Source: Sulfotelmatobacter sp963788225 (lineage in GTDB: Bacteria; Acidobacteriota; Terriglobia; Terriglobales; Acidobacteriaceae). Taken from it: 64,000 nt of DNA. The translations under genes and the position numbers were made by a program. Within the stretch, counting starts at the first letter, position 1, and every line of letters begins with the position of its first letter. Where the stretch lies: contig CAWBGI010000003.1 of assembly GCA_963788225.1 (NCBI GenBank), positions 1 through 64,000 of the forward strand, in the 5' to 3' direction. Shown here piece after piece: positions 8,800-16,658 of this stretch. The notes below the pieces were generated by a model. The model worked only from the letters and a program-made list of their open reading frames with translations. It was not told the DNA's origin and made no database searches.

Positions 8800-9202
8800 A
8801 TGTGCCTCGCGGCCAGGAACCGAACATCTTGTTGGTTCAAAGGAATCTTTTTTCCTGGATTATTTTCTGGAATCGACCCGATGCTGCGCCCGCTCGCCAA
8901 ATAAGTCAACATCATGACTAGTACTCAGCCGAAAGTCCCACAGAATCAATGCGAGGCAAAATCCGTCCGAAAAAACATCCATTTTTCCTTTACAGATTCC
9001 TTATATGAATTTTAATGCAATGCACAAGGGTCGTCCTGATTTCTGATGGGTGGCGCGTTCACAACTACGACTTACTGGTACGCAAGTGGACCGCGCCTCG
9101 TGCGGCCATGTTCAAAATCTTTCCGGAAAAGTAAGCACCCACTAAATTGGCTAGGAGAGTAAACTAACGCTTGTTTGATTCCTGACCCGTGAGCCCGCAT
9201 CT
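8800..9202. other. Divergent intergenic region, about 400 bases
   Basis: Separates the SPFH gene (leftward) from the DUF2207-like gene (rightward). It is more AT-rich than its flanks in the middle (about 8960-9020), as expected for two promoters. I could not pick out convincing -35/-10 pairs, and I see no small gene or RNA. Confidence 0.4.
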
Positions 9203-10288
9203 ATGTTTGACTTGAATATCCCAGAAATCGGTTATTGGCCGGCCTACCTCGCTCTGGCGTTCGTCACTGCATATTTTATTCTCGTGGCGCTGTTCCTGCG
9301 CATCCCTGGCTACAAGCATGTCTCTGTTCCTGCTTACGATCCTCCAGCAGGTGGCTCTCCAGCTGTTGCGGCTTGGCTCCTCGAACGAGGCAAGTTGCCA
9401 CGCGCCATGGCTGCCGCCCTGGTGAACATGGCTGCCAAGGGCTGTGTGGAAATTGATCTGACCGATGACCTTGTCACCGTTACTCAGCTCGCAATGGAAT
9501 TCGATGCGCGGCTCGAACCGGAAGAGGACGCTCTCGTACGGTCATTATTTGACGGCTGCGACTATTTTGAATTCGATCAATCGACGCCCGAGCTTGCCAA
9601 AGCCGAAGAATCATTCCGCTGGGCTCTGCTCAACAGAGGTTTTCTATCATCCCATTCCGGATTGTCCATCCCCGCATGGACCGTCTCCGGTCTCGCAATC
9701 CTTTTCACGCTCATTCAGGGAAAATACTCGGTCACGCGTCTCTCGAGCTATTTGGCAGTTGCCCTTCTCATGGCCGGGATTTGCTTCATCATTGCTGTTC
9801 GCACTTTGTCCGGTCCGATCGAGAAAATCGCCAGTCGTTTTCCGGGAAGTATTGCGCCACGGCGGCCATGGACTGGAGCAGACACCAGACCTTTTATTCT
9901 CCTGGCCGTGGCCATGGGCGGAGTTTTGGTGCTCGCGTATACAACCTCAGCTGTCGCAGCGCTTCTCATCACTGCATTTCTAGTCGTCAACGCCGCTTTT
10001 TACTTTGCGCTGCACGGACCGACTCCTGCGGGAAGGAAAATGCTCGCTCAACTGAATGACTACAAGAAGTTCATCTCCGAAGTGGATGCCGACGCCATCA
10101 GCCGTGTGAACCCTGCATCGTGCGTACCCGACAAACTCGATGCCAAGGACGCTTATACTATCGCCTTCCAACTGAATCTAGGCTGGGGAGAACAGTTCGT
10201 CACTTCCATCGCTGGCGTCGTTGAATTGTCCCAACGTCTTGAAAAGACAGACGACGACAACGACGACGACCTCAGTCTTACTCAATAG
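9203..10288 (+). CDS. DUF2207-like predicted membrane protein, lacking the usual N-terminal domain
   Basis: 361 residues. A hydrophobic segment at about 12-32 leads into YKHVSVPAYDPPAGGSPAVAAWLLERG and AALVNMAAKGCVEIDL, which matches the C-terminal half of DUF2207 proteins as I remember them: a membrane helix, then a Y.PP.G.SP motif and a small winged-helix-like domain. More helices follow at about 155-265. DUF2207 proteins usually carry a large extracytoplasmic N-terminal domain of 200-300 residues; here the frame begins directly at the membrane segment. Either the gene is a natural short form or the start is lost. Function unknown. Confidence 0.6.
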   Translation: MFDLNIPEIGYWPAYLALAFVTAYFILVALFLRIPGYKHVSVPAYDPPAGGSPAVAAWLLERGKLPRAMAAALVNMAAKGCVEIDLTDDLVTVTQLAMEFDARLEPEEDALVRSLFDGCDYFEFDQSTPELAKAEESFRWALLNRGFLSSHSGLSIPAWTVSGLAILFTLIQGKYSVTRLSSYLAVALLMAGICFIIAVRTLSGPIEKIASRFPGSIAPRRPWTGADTRPFILLAVAMGGVLVLAYTTSAVAALLITAFLVVNAAFYFALHGPTPAGRKMLAQLNDYKKFISEVDADAISRVNPASCVPDKLDAKDAYTIAFQLNLGWGEQFVTSIAGVVELSQRLEKTDDDNDDDLSLTQ

Positions 10289-10489
10289 ATCTCCAGGTCG
10301 CATGAATGGGTCACAAAACTAACAACGCAGATTATCGGCGATGGGGAAATTGCCAAGCTTTCCTCGCCCCCTCATTGACACCACCACGCCCCGCCTTATA
10401 ATGATTCCTGCGGCATTTCCCCAGCCCAGACCAGCTCGTTAACGCGTCAACGAGCTGCCAGCCGCAAACTCAACCTGGGATCACTTTGA

Positions 10490-12232
10490 ATGTGGAATCT
10501 CCATAACCTCGCCGCGCTCTTCTGGCTCTGGCAAAATCCCATCTCTGATTATTGGCGGCGCCAGACCGATCCCCACACCAATCCGTTCCGCGGACTTTAC
10601 CAAGCCAACGGTTTCGATCTGGCCATCATGATTCCGTATTTTCTGGTGCTGATCGTTCTGGCGCTCTACGGCCTGCACCGCTATTGGCTCGTCTATTACT
10701 ATTTCAAATATCGCCAGAACGTCCCCGGCCCGCCCGCCGAAGTCACCGAATGGCCGCGCGTCACGGTCCAGCTCCCCATCTTTAACGAGCGCTATGTCAT
10801 TGAGCGCCTCGTCGAGGCTGTCTCGCTATTCGATTATCCGCGTGAACTGCTCGACGTGCAGGTCCTTGACGATTCCACTGACGAAACGCGCGAAATTGCA
10901 CGCTCTTGTGTTGAACGGTTCCAGGCTTTGGGCCTTCCCATTCATTATCTGCACCGAGCCAACCGCGAAGGCTACAAGGCAGGCGCGCTCGCCGAAGGAT
11001 TGAAGACCGCGAAGGGCGAATTCGTCGCCATCTTCGATGCGGATTTCATCCCCTCGCCCGATTTTCTCCGCCGCACAATTCCGTATTTCCTTAGTCCCGA
11101 ATCCGAGCCCGGCAAGAACGCGAAAATCGCCATGGTCCAGACGCGGTGGACCTACCTCAACGCCGACTATTCCTTGCTCACGGAAGTCGAACACATTCTT
11201 CTTGACGGCCACTTCATCGTCGAGCATGGTGCCCGCTCCCGCCGCGGCACCTTTTTCAATTTCAACGGCACTGCCGGAGTGTGGCGCCGCACTGTCATCG
11301 ACGATGCTGGCGGTTGGCAACACGACACGCTCACCGAAGACACGGATCTCTCTTATCGTGCCCAGCTGCGCGGCTGGCAGTTCCTCTATCTCCCCGAGAT
11401 TGAGTGCTTGTCCGAGCTACCCGTGGAAATGAACTCCTTCAAAACGCAGCAGGCGCGCTGGGCCAAGGGCCTCATGCAGACTGCAAAAAAGATTCTTCCG
11501 CGTGTGCTGCGCTCCGATGAACCATGGCATGTGAAAGCCGAAGCGTTTTTCCATCTCACCGCCAACATCAGCTATCCCTTGATGGTGGTTCTTTCCACCA
11601 TGCTCTTGCCCGCGATGATCGTGCGCTTCTACCAGGGCACCTTTCAGATGTTGGTGATTGATCTTCCGTTGTTCCTGGCGTCCACCTGCTCGATTTCCAG
11701 TTTTTATCTCGTGTCACAGCGCTGCCTGCATCCCAAAACCTGGAAGCGGACGTTCCTTTACATGCCTTTCGTGATGGCCGTGGGCATCGGAATCTCTATC
11801 CGCAACGCAGTCGCAGTAATTGAGGCCATCGTTGGCAAGAAATCGGCGTTTGCGCGCACGCCAAAATACCGTATTGAGTCCCGCCGAACTCTGGAAAGTG
11901 TGAACGGACCGAGCGGAGCAGAAACAATCAGCAATGGGGCAACCGCGGCGCCTGAAGCGACTACGACCTGGGCCAGGAAATCCTATCGCAATCGAGGCGG
12001 CTGGCTGCCCTATACCGAAATCGCCCTTGGAATTTATTTTGCCGCCACGGTCGTCTACGCTTTCCAAAACGAAAACTATGCCACCATCCCCTTCCTGCTT
12101 CTGTTCGTCTGGGGTTACCTCTACACCGGCTGCATGTCATTGGGTCAGGCCTATTTCGAGCGCCTCCGCTTCGGAGCCTTGCGCCCTCCCGCCGAGCCTC
12201 GCCCCGCAGCCTCAGGCGCCCCCGGCTTCTAA
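10490..12232 (+). CDS. Cellulose-synthase-like family 2 glycosyltransferase
   Basis: 580-residue membrane glycosyltransferase. One helix precedes the catalytic domain (about 44-66) and several follow it. The processive GT2 motifs are all present: VLDDSTDE (Asp127-Asp128), FDADF (Asp183-Asp185), TEDTD (282-286) and QQARW (320-324). This is the D,D,D,QxxRW set that polymerises beta-linked sugars from UDP- or GDP-sugars. Sequence around TRWTYLNADYSLLTEVEH resembles the CesA/CslA (glucomannan-type) branch. No BcsB, PilZ domain or other exopolysaccharide genes are adjacent, so the polymer is unknown. Confidence 0.88.
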   Translation: MWNLHNLAALFWLWQNPISDYWRRQTDPHTNPFRGLYQANGFDLAIMIPYFLVLIVLALYGLHRYWLVYYYFKYRQNVPGPPAEVTEWPRVTVQLPIFNERYVIERLVEAVSLFDYPRELLDVQVLDDSTDETREIARSCVERFQALGLPIHYLHRANREGYKAGALAEGLKTAKGEFVAIFDADFIPSPDFLRRTIPYFLSPESEPGKNAKIAMVQTRWTYLNADYSLLTEVEHILLDGHFIVEHGARSRRGTFFNFNGTAGVWRRTVIDDAGGWQHDTLTEDTDLSYRAQLRGWQFLYLPEIECLSELPVEMNSFKTQQARWAKGLMQTAKKILPRVLRSDEPWHVKAEAFFHLTANISYPLMVVLSTMLLPAMIVRFYQGTFQMLVIDLPLFLASTCSISSFYLVSQRCLHPKTWKRTFLYMPFVMAVGIGISIRNAVAVIEAIVGKKSAFARTPKYRIESRRTLESVNGPSGAETISNGATAAPEATTTWARKSYRNRGGWLPYTEIALGIYFAATVVYAFQNENYATIPFLLLFVWGYLYTGCMSLGQAYFERLRFGALRPPAEPRPAASGAPGF

Positions 12233-12342
12233 GCCCACTCCGCATTCTCCGTGCTAACTCTGTGCTCTCTGCTTTGATAGCCTCTGTCTTTCCACGAAAT
12301 TTCCAACACACTCCCCGCGTATTCCTATACGGGGTGCCAAAC

Positions 12343-13068
12343 ATGCTCAGCAATAAAACCCGCAATCTTTCTCTAGCAATCACCATTGCTGCCCTATCCA
12401 CAAGCTTCGCCTTCCAACGCCCACAAACTCCTCCCCCCAACCGCGACCTCGAACTCTCCGTCCGCGGCGACATGTTCGCCGGTTTTGCTGGTGACTCGGC
12501 TGCCCTCGACCGCGCCATGAAAGCCTGCGATGACGCCCTAGCCCGCGACCCCAAGAATCCTCCGGCCCTTGCTTGGCACGCCACCGGAGTTTATTTCCGT
12601 TCCGGGCTGGCATTCCGTTCCGGCGACATCGCAACTGGAACCCAACTTCTCGCTCAAGCTCGAAAGGAAATGGATGAAGGCGTAGCGCTTCGTCCTGACG
12701 GTGTGGAAGTTCTTATCCCGCGCGCCACTGTTCTTCAGTCTCAAGCGGCGCACATCCCTGATCCGGAAACCGCTCGCCGAGTTCTGCAATTTTCCACCAA
12801 CGATTTTGAAAAAATCCTCAAGCTCCAAGCCGATGATTTTGCAAATCTCACCGTCCACTCGCGCGGCGAACTTCTGGGCGGCCTCGCGGAGGGCTGGAAC
12901 GGTCTGGGCGACACAGAAAAGGCGCGCGCCTACTTAACGCGCATCACCAAGGAGCTGCCAAAAACCCCCTACGCTGAGAAAGCAGCCGCAGCCCTGGCCG
13001 CGAATCCTCTCCCACGCCCCATGGGCATCACCTGTATAGGTTGTCATGTGAATTACAACAAGAAGTAA
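12343..13068 (+). CDS. Secreted helical-repeat protein with C-terminal CxxCH
   Basis: 241 residues from the ATG at 12343. Signal peptide: basic MLSNKTRNLS, hydrophobic LAITIAALSTSFA, cleavage near AFQ. The body has TPR-like helices (ALDRAMKACDDALARDPKNPPALAWHATGVY as its parts ALARDPKNPPALAWHATG and GWNGLGDTEKARAYL). It ends GITCIGCHVNYNKK, placing a CxxCH heme-c attachment motif 11 residues from the C-terminus. An exported protein could be heme-loaded by the cytochrome c maturation system. The longer frame to 12262 is rejected because it puts the signal peptide inside the protein. Function unknown. Confidence 0.7.
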   Translation: MLSNKTRNLSLAITIAALSTSFAFQRPQTPPPNRDLELSVRGDMFAGFAGDSAALDRAMKACDDALARDPKNPPALAWHATGVYFRSGLAFRSGDIATGTQLLAQARKEMDEGVALRPDGVEVLIPRATVLQSQAAHIPDPETARRVLQFSTNDFEKILKLQADDFANLTVHSRGELLGGLAEGWNGLGDTEKARAYLTRITKELPKTPYAEKAAAALAANPLPRPMGITCIGCHVNYNKK

Positions 13069-13098
13069 GAACAGAATCTGCCCAGCTCGATGCGATCA

Positions 13099-13572
13099 TC
13101 AACTGCGCTTTTTTCGATTCCTCTCCACTTTCTCCGCGCCCCCTCTGTGCGCGGAGCCTGCCCTGAGCGGAGTCGAAGGGCGCCTCTGCGGTAAAGCTTT
13201 TGTCTTTGTCTTTCTCTTCTCTCCCTCCCCCAATAACTCCGCCTGCAATTTCTTCGTCAACTTCGCAAACACCAACTCTCGCGCCGTCCTCAGCAGTCGC
13301 TCCACTTCCGCCCTCGGCAACGCCCCCTCTTCCTCCATCGCCACCCACATCGCCCGAGCCATATACGGCGCCGGAATGATCCCCTGCCTCTCCACCAATT
13401 CCGCGAACTCTTCCGGCCCGGTCTTAAACGACAGCCACACCCGAGCGGGTTCCATGGGCATCACTGCAAACATCTTCCCCCCGACCTTGAACACCAGGTC
13501 AATTTCCCACTGCACGTGCTCGGAAACGTTCGGCAGCGACAGACAGTATTTCCGCACCCATTCGATGTTCAT
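13099..13572 (-). CDS. MmcQ/YjbR-family protein with repeat-derived tail
   Basis: 157 residues. Residues 1-115 fit the MmcQ/YjbR fold: MNIEWVRKYCLSLPNVSEH, FKVGGKMFAVMPME, VWLSFKTGPEEFAELVER and PYMARAMWVAM. These small proteins resemble DNA-binding or dimerisation domains, and their job is not settled. The last 40 or so residues (QRRPSTPLRAGSAHRGGAEK) are not family sequence. They are read through a copy of the dispersed CTCTGCG repeat at about 13115-13210, so the gene appears to have gained a C-terminal extension from a mobile-type repeat. Divergent from aceE. Confidence 0.8.
   Translation of the reverse strand: MNIEWVRKYCLSLPNVSEHVQWEIDLVFKVGGKMFAVMPMEPARVWLSFKTGPEEFAELVERQGIIPAPYMARAMWVAMEEEGALPRAEVERLLRTARELVFAKLTKKLQAELLGEGEKRKTKTKALPQRRPSTPLRAGSAHRGGAEKVERNRKKRS
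13115..13210. repeat. Dispersed repeat copy with CCTGAGCGGAGTCGAAGGG core
   Basis: Contains TGCCCTGAGCGGAGTCGAAG flanked by CTCTGTGCGCGGAG and GCGCCTCTGCGGTAAA. Similar flanks surround the copies near 16505 and 28955. This copy overlaps the 3' end of the MmcQ/YjbR gene. Confidence 0.55.
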
Positions 13573-13667
13573 GCCTCAAGGCCTACCTCAACAGGCCCCT
13601 CCTGTCCAACGAGCCGCTCATGTTTAACCTCATTTTGATGTGCAGAATTTCTCAAACCGCGCTATAT

Positions 13668-13695
13668 TATGATGTTCAGCCTGTTGAACATCATA
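13668..13695. promoter_or_regulatory. Perfect 11-bp inverted repeat upstream of aceE, candidate operator
   Basis: TATGATGTTCA at 13668-13678 and its exact reverse complement TGAACATCATA at 13685-13695 flank a 6-base spacer. It lies 55 bases before the aceE start, over an AT-rich TATATTAT that could be a -10 element, and 96 bases from the start of the divergent YjbR gene. The symmetry suits a dimeric repressor. The sequence is not the E. coli PdhR site, and the regulator is unknown. Confidence 0.55.
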
Positions 13696-13749
13696 TGTAG
13701 GCGGCCCAGCGTCCCTCCGTCGCCTGAATAAAGGGGTAAAATACACATT

Positions 13750-16428
13750 ATGGGCACGGAAATCATAAACAATCAGCGCCTTCTGGACGAAACCGAAATT
13801 CACGAGTGGATTGAGTCTTTCGACGAGGTTCTCCGGGACAGTGGCCCCGAAGTCGCCATCCAGATTCTTCAGCGTCTGCGCGCGCACGCCCGGGGCGCGG
13901 GAGTGCATGTCCCTTTCACGGCGCGTACCCCCTACGTCAACACCATTCCCGTCCACCAGCAGCCTTTCTTCCCTGGTGATCAGGAAATGGAGCGCCGCAT
14001 CAAGAGCCTGGTCCGCTGGAACGCGCTGGCCATGGTCGTCCGCGCCAACCGCGTTGAACATGGCATCGGCGGTCACATCTCCACCTACGCTTCCCAGGCT
14101 ACGCTTTTCGAGATTGGCTTCAATCATTTTTTCCGCGCGCGCACCGAAGATTTTGAGGGCGACTCGGTATATTTCCAAGGGCACGCTTCTCCCGGTGTAT
14201 ATGCCCGCGCCTTCCTTGAAGGGCGCCTGTCAGCCGCGCAGCTTGAGAATTTTCGCCGTGAACTGAAGCCCGGCGGTGGCCTTTCTTCTTATCCGCACCC
14301 CTGGTTGATGCCCGATCTCTGGGAATTCCCCACCGTTTCCATGGGACTCGGCCCCATCATGGCCATTTATCAGGCTCGTTTCAGCCGCTACCTGGAAGAT
14401 CGCGGCATCAAGCCGGTTACGGATTCAAAGGTCTGGGCATTCATCGGCGATGGCGAAACCGACGAACCGGAAAGCCTCGGCGCCATCACCCTGGCCTCGC
14501 GCGAAAAGCTCGACAATCTTATATTTGTCGTGAATTGCAATTTGCAGCGCCTTGACGGTCCTGTCCGCGGCAATGGTCAGATCATCCAGGAACTCGAAGC
14601 CGCTTTCCGCGGCGCAGGCTGGAACGTCATCAAAGTCATGTGGGGAAGCGACTGGGATCCTCTTTTTGAGCAGGATACCGACGGCACCCTTGTCCGCCGC
14701 ATGGGCGAAATGCTCGATGGTGAGGCGCAAAAACTCGTCGTCGAATCCGGCGCTTACATCCGCGAGCACTTTTTTGGCAGCGACCCGGCTCTGCTGAAAA
14801 TGATTGAAGGCATGTCCGATGACTCGCTCCGCCGCATGCGCCTTGGCGGCCACGATCCGAAAAAAGTTTACGCCGCCTACAAAGCCGCCGTGGATCACCG
14901 CGGATCGCCCACGGTCATTCTCGCCCGCACCATCAAAGGCTACGGCCTGGGCGAAGCCGGCGAAGGCCGCAACATTTCTCATCAACAGAAAAAATTGAAC
15001 GAAGACGAGCTGCGCGAGTTCCGCTCCCGCTTCGGCATCCCGCTCAACGATGACGACGTCGCCGAAACTCCTTTCTACCGCCCGCCCGACGACAGCCCTG
15101 AAGTTCAATACCTCAAGGCCCGTCGCGCTGAACTCGGCGGCTATGTCCCCAAGCGCGCCGTCCGCGCCAAGCCACTCGTCGCCGACCACGAGGAGCTTTT
15201 CAAGGAATTCGCCGAAGGCAGCGAGGGCCGCGAAGTTTCCACCACCATGGTCTTCGTCCGCATGCTCAACAAAATGATGCGCGACCCCGAAATCGGCAAG
15301 CTGGTCGTCCCCATTGTTCCAGACGAGGCCCGCACCTTCGGCATGGAATCCCTCTTCCGCCAGGTCGGAATCTACTCCCACAAGGGTCAGCTCTACGATC
15401 CCGTCGACGTCCACACGCTTCTCTATTACAAGGAGGCCAAAGACGGCCAAATTCTCGAAGAGGGCATCACCGAGGCCGGCTCGGTTTCGTCCTTCATCGC
15501 CGCGGGAACTGCCTATGCCAACCTCGGCATCAACATGATCCCCTTCTTCATTTTTTATTCCATGTTCGGATTTCAACGCATCGCCGATCTCATCTGGGCT
15601 GCCGCGGACAGCCGTTGCCGGGGATTTCTTCTCGGGGGCACTTCCGGCCGCACCACTCTCGCCGGCGAAGGTCTGCAGCATCAGGACGGCAACAGCCACG
15701 TGTTGGCTCTGCCGGTCCCCAATCTTCTCGCCTACGACCCGGCATTCGCCTATGAAGTCGCGGTCATCATTCAAGACGGGATCCGCCGCATGTACAAGGA
15801 AGGCGAAAGCATCTTCTACTACATCACCGTGATGAATGAACCCTACGCCATGCCGGCAATGCCCGAAGGTTCGCGTGAGGGAATCCTCAAGGGCATGTAT
15901 CTTCTGCGTCCATCGGAAAACAAAAAATCAAAGCTCCGTGCGCAACTCTTCGGCAGCGGAGCGATCTTGCTGGAAGCGCTTCATGCCCAGGAAATTCTCG
16001 ATTCGCAATTCGGCGTCGCTGCCGATGTCTGGAGCGTCACCAGTTACAAGCAGCTTTACAACGACGGCCTCGACACCGACCGCTGGAACATGCTCCATCC
16101 CGGGGAAACTCCACGCGTCCCTTACGTCACGCAATCCCTGGCCGGCACCGAAGGCCCGCTGATCGCCGCCTCCGATTATTTGAAGGCGCTCCCCAATATG
16201 ATCGGCAAGTGGACTCCGCGCCGCTTCGTCTCGCTGGGCACCGACGGGTTCGGTCGCAGCGAAAGCCGCGCCTCGCTCCGCGATTTCTTTGAGGTGGACG
16301 CCCGCTTCATCGCCTACGCCACCCTGGTCGAGTTGATGCACGAAGGAAAGGTCAAACCGGAGCTCGTCCAAAAAGCCGTCAAAGACCTGGACATCAATCT
16401 CGATAAGCCCAACCCGCGCACCACATAG
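13750..16428 (+). CDS. aceE: Pyruvate dehydrogenase E1, homodimeric type
   Basis: 892-residue thiamine-diphosphate E1 of the pyruvate dehydrogenase complex, which decarboxylates pyruvate and transfers the acetyl group to the lipoyl arm of E2. Length fits AceE. The ThDP motif runs from GDGETDEPE (GDG at 233-235) to VNCNLQRLDG. Other AceE landmarks are HGIGGHISTYASQATLFEIG, YPHPWLMPDLWEFPTVSMGLGP and TIKGYGLGEAGEGRNISHQQ. The start ATG at 13750 leads straight into family sequence. No aceF/lpd follows; the E2 and E3 in the 26.7-32.9 kb operon are the nearest candidates. A palindrome upstream may control it. Confidence 0.96.
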   Translation: MGTEIINNQRLLDETEIHEWIESFDEVLRDSGPEVAIQILQRLRAHARGAGVHVPFTARTPYVNTIPVHQQPFFPGDQEMERRIKSLVRWNALAMVVRANRVEHGIGGHISTYASQATLFEIGFNHFFRARTEDFEGDSVYFQGHASPGVYARAFLEGRLSAAQLENFRRELKPGGGLSSYPHPWLMPDLWEFPTVSMGLGPIMAIYQARFSRYLEDRGIKPVTDSKVWAFIGDGETDEPESLGAITLASREKLDNLIFVVNCNLQRLDGPVRGNGQIIQELEAAFRGAGWNVIKVMWGSDWDPLFEQDTDGTLVRRMGEMLDGEAQKLVVESGAYIREHFFGSDPALLKMIEGMSDDSLRRMRLGGHDPKKVYAAYKAAVDHRGSPTVILARTIKGYGLGEAGEGRNISHQQKKLNEDELREFRSRFGIPLNDDDVAETPFYRPPDDSPEVQYLKARRAELGGYVPKRAVRAKPLVADHEELFKEFAEGSEGREVSTTMVFVRMLNKMMRDPEIGKLVVPIVPDEARTFGMESLFRQVGIYSHKGQLYDPVDVHTLLYYKEAKDGQILEEGITEAGSVSSFIAAGTAYANLGINMIPFFIFYSMFGFQRIADLIWAAADSRCRGFLLGGTSGRTTLAGEGLQHQDGNSHVLALPVPNLLAYDPAFAYEVAVIIQDGIRRMYKEGESIFYYITVMNEPYAMPAMPEGSREGILKGMYLLRPSENKKSKLRAQLFGSGAILLEALHAQEILDSQFGVAADVWSVTSYKQLYNDGLDTDRWNMLHPGETPRVPYVTQSLAGTEGPLIAASDYLKALPNMIGKWTPRRFVSLGTDGFGRSESRASLRDFFEVDARFIAYATLVELMHEGKVKPELVQKAVKDLDINLDKPNPRTT

Positions 16429-16504
16429 TCCTTGTAGCTCAGGTCGCAGTGAAGACCTGAGGATGCTCGTAGCCGATCGCGCAAATGTGCCTGGCAACGG
16501 CGCC

Positions 16505-16600
16505 GATCCGGCGTGCTCCCAGTGCGTCCGGAGCTTGCCCTGAGCCCGCCGAAGGCTGCCTCTGCGGTGAATCTTTTCGTTTTTTCTCCTTCTCCCCTAG
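16505..16600. repeat. Dispersed repeat copy with GCCCTGAGCCCGCCGAAGG core
   Basis: TTGCCCTGAGCCCGCCGAAG is followed by CTGCCTCTGCGGTGAATC, matching the layout of the copy at 13115-13210. It fills most of the gap between aceE and the first ADOP gene and is read in frame only if that gene is wrongly extended upstream. Confidence 0.55.
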
Positions 16601-16658
16601 GGAACTTTTTCCCTCTAATCGGCGTATTCCTATTCATCGGTCCCAAGGGGTCGCGCCC

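Noticed and set aside
16485..16658. Longer first ADOP protein starting at 16485
   Set aside because: These codons read through a dispersed repeat; the conserved ADOP start is at 16659.
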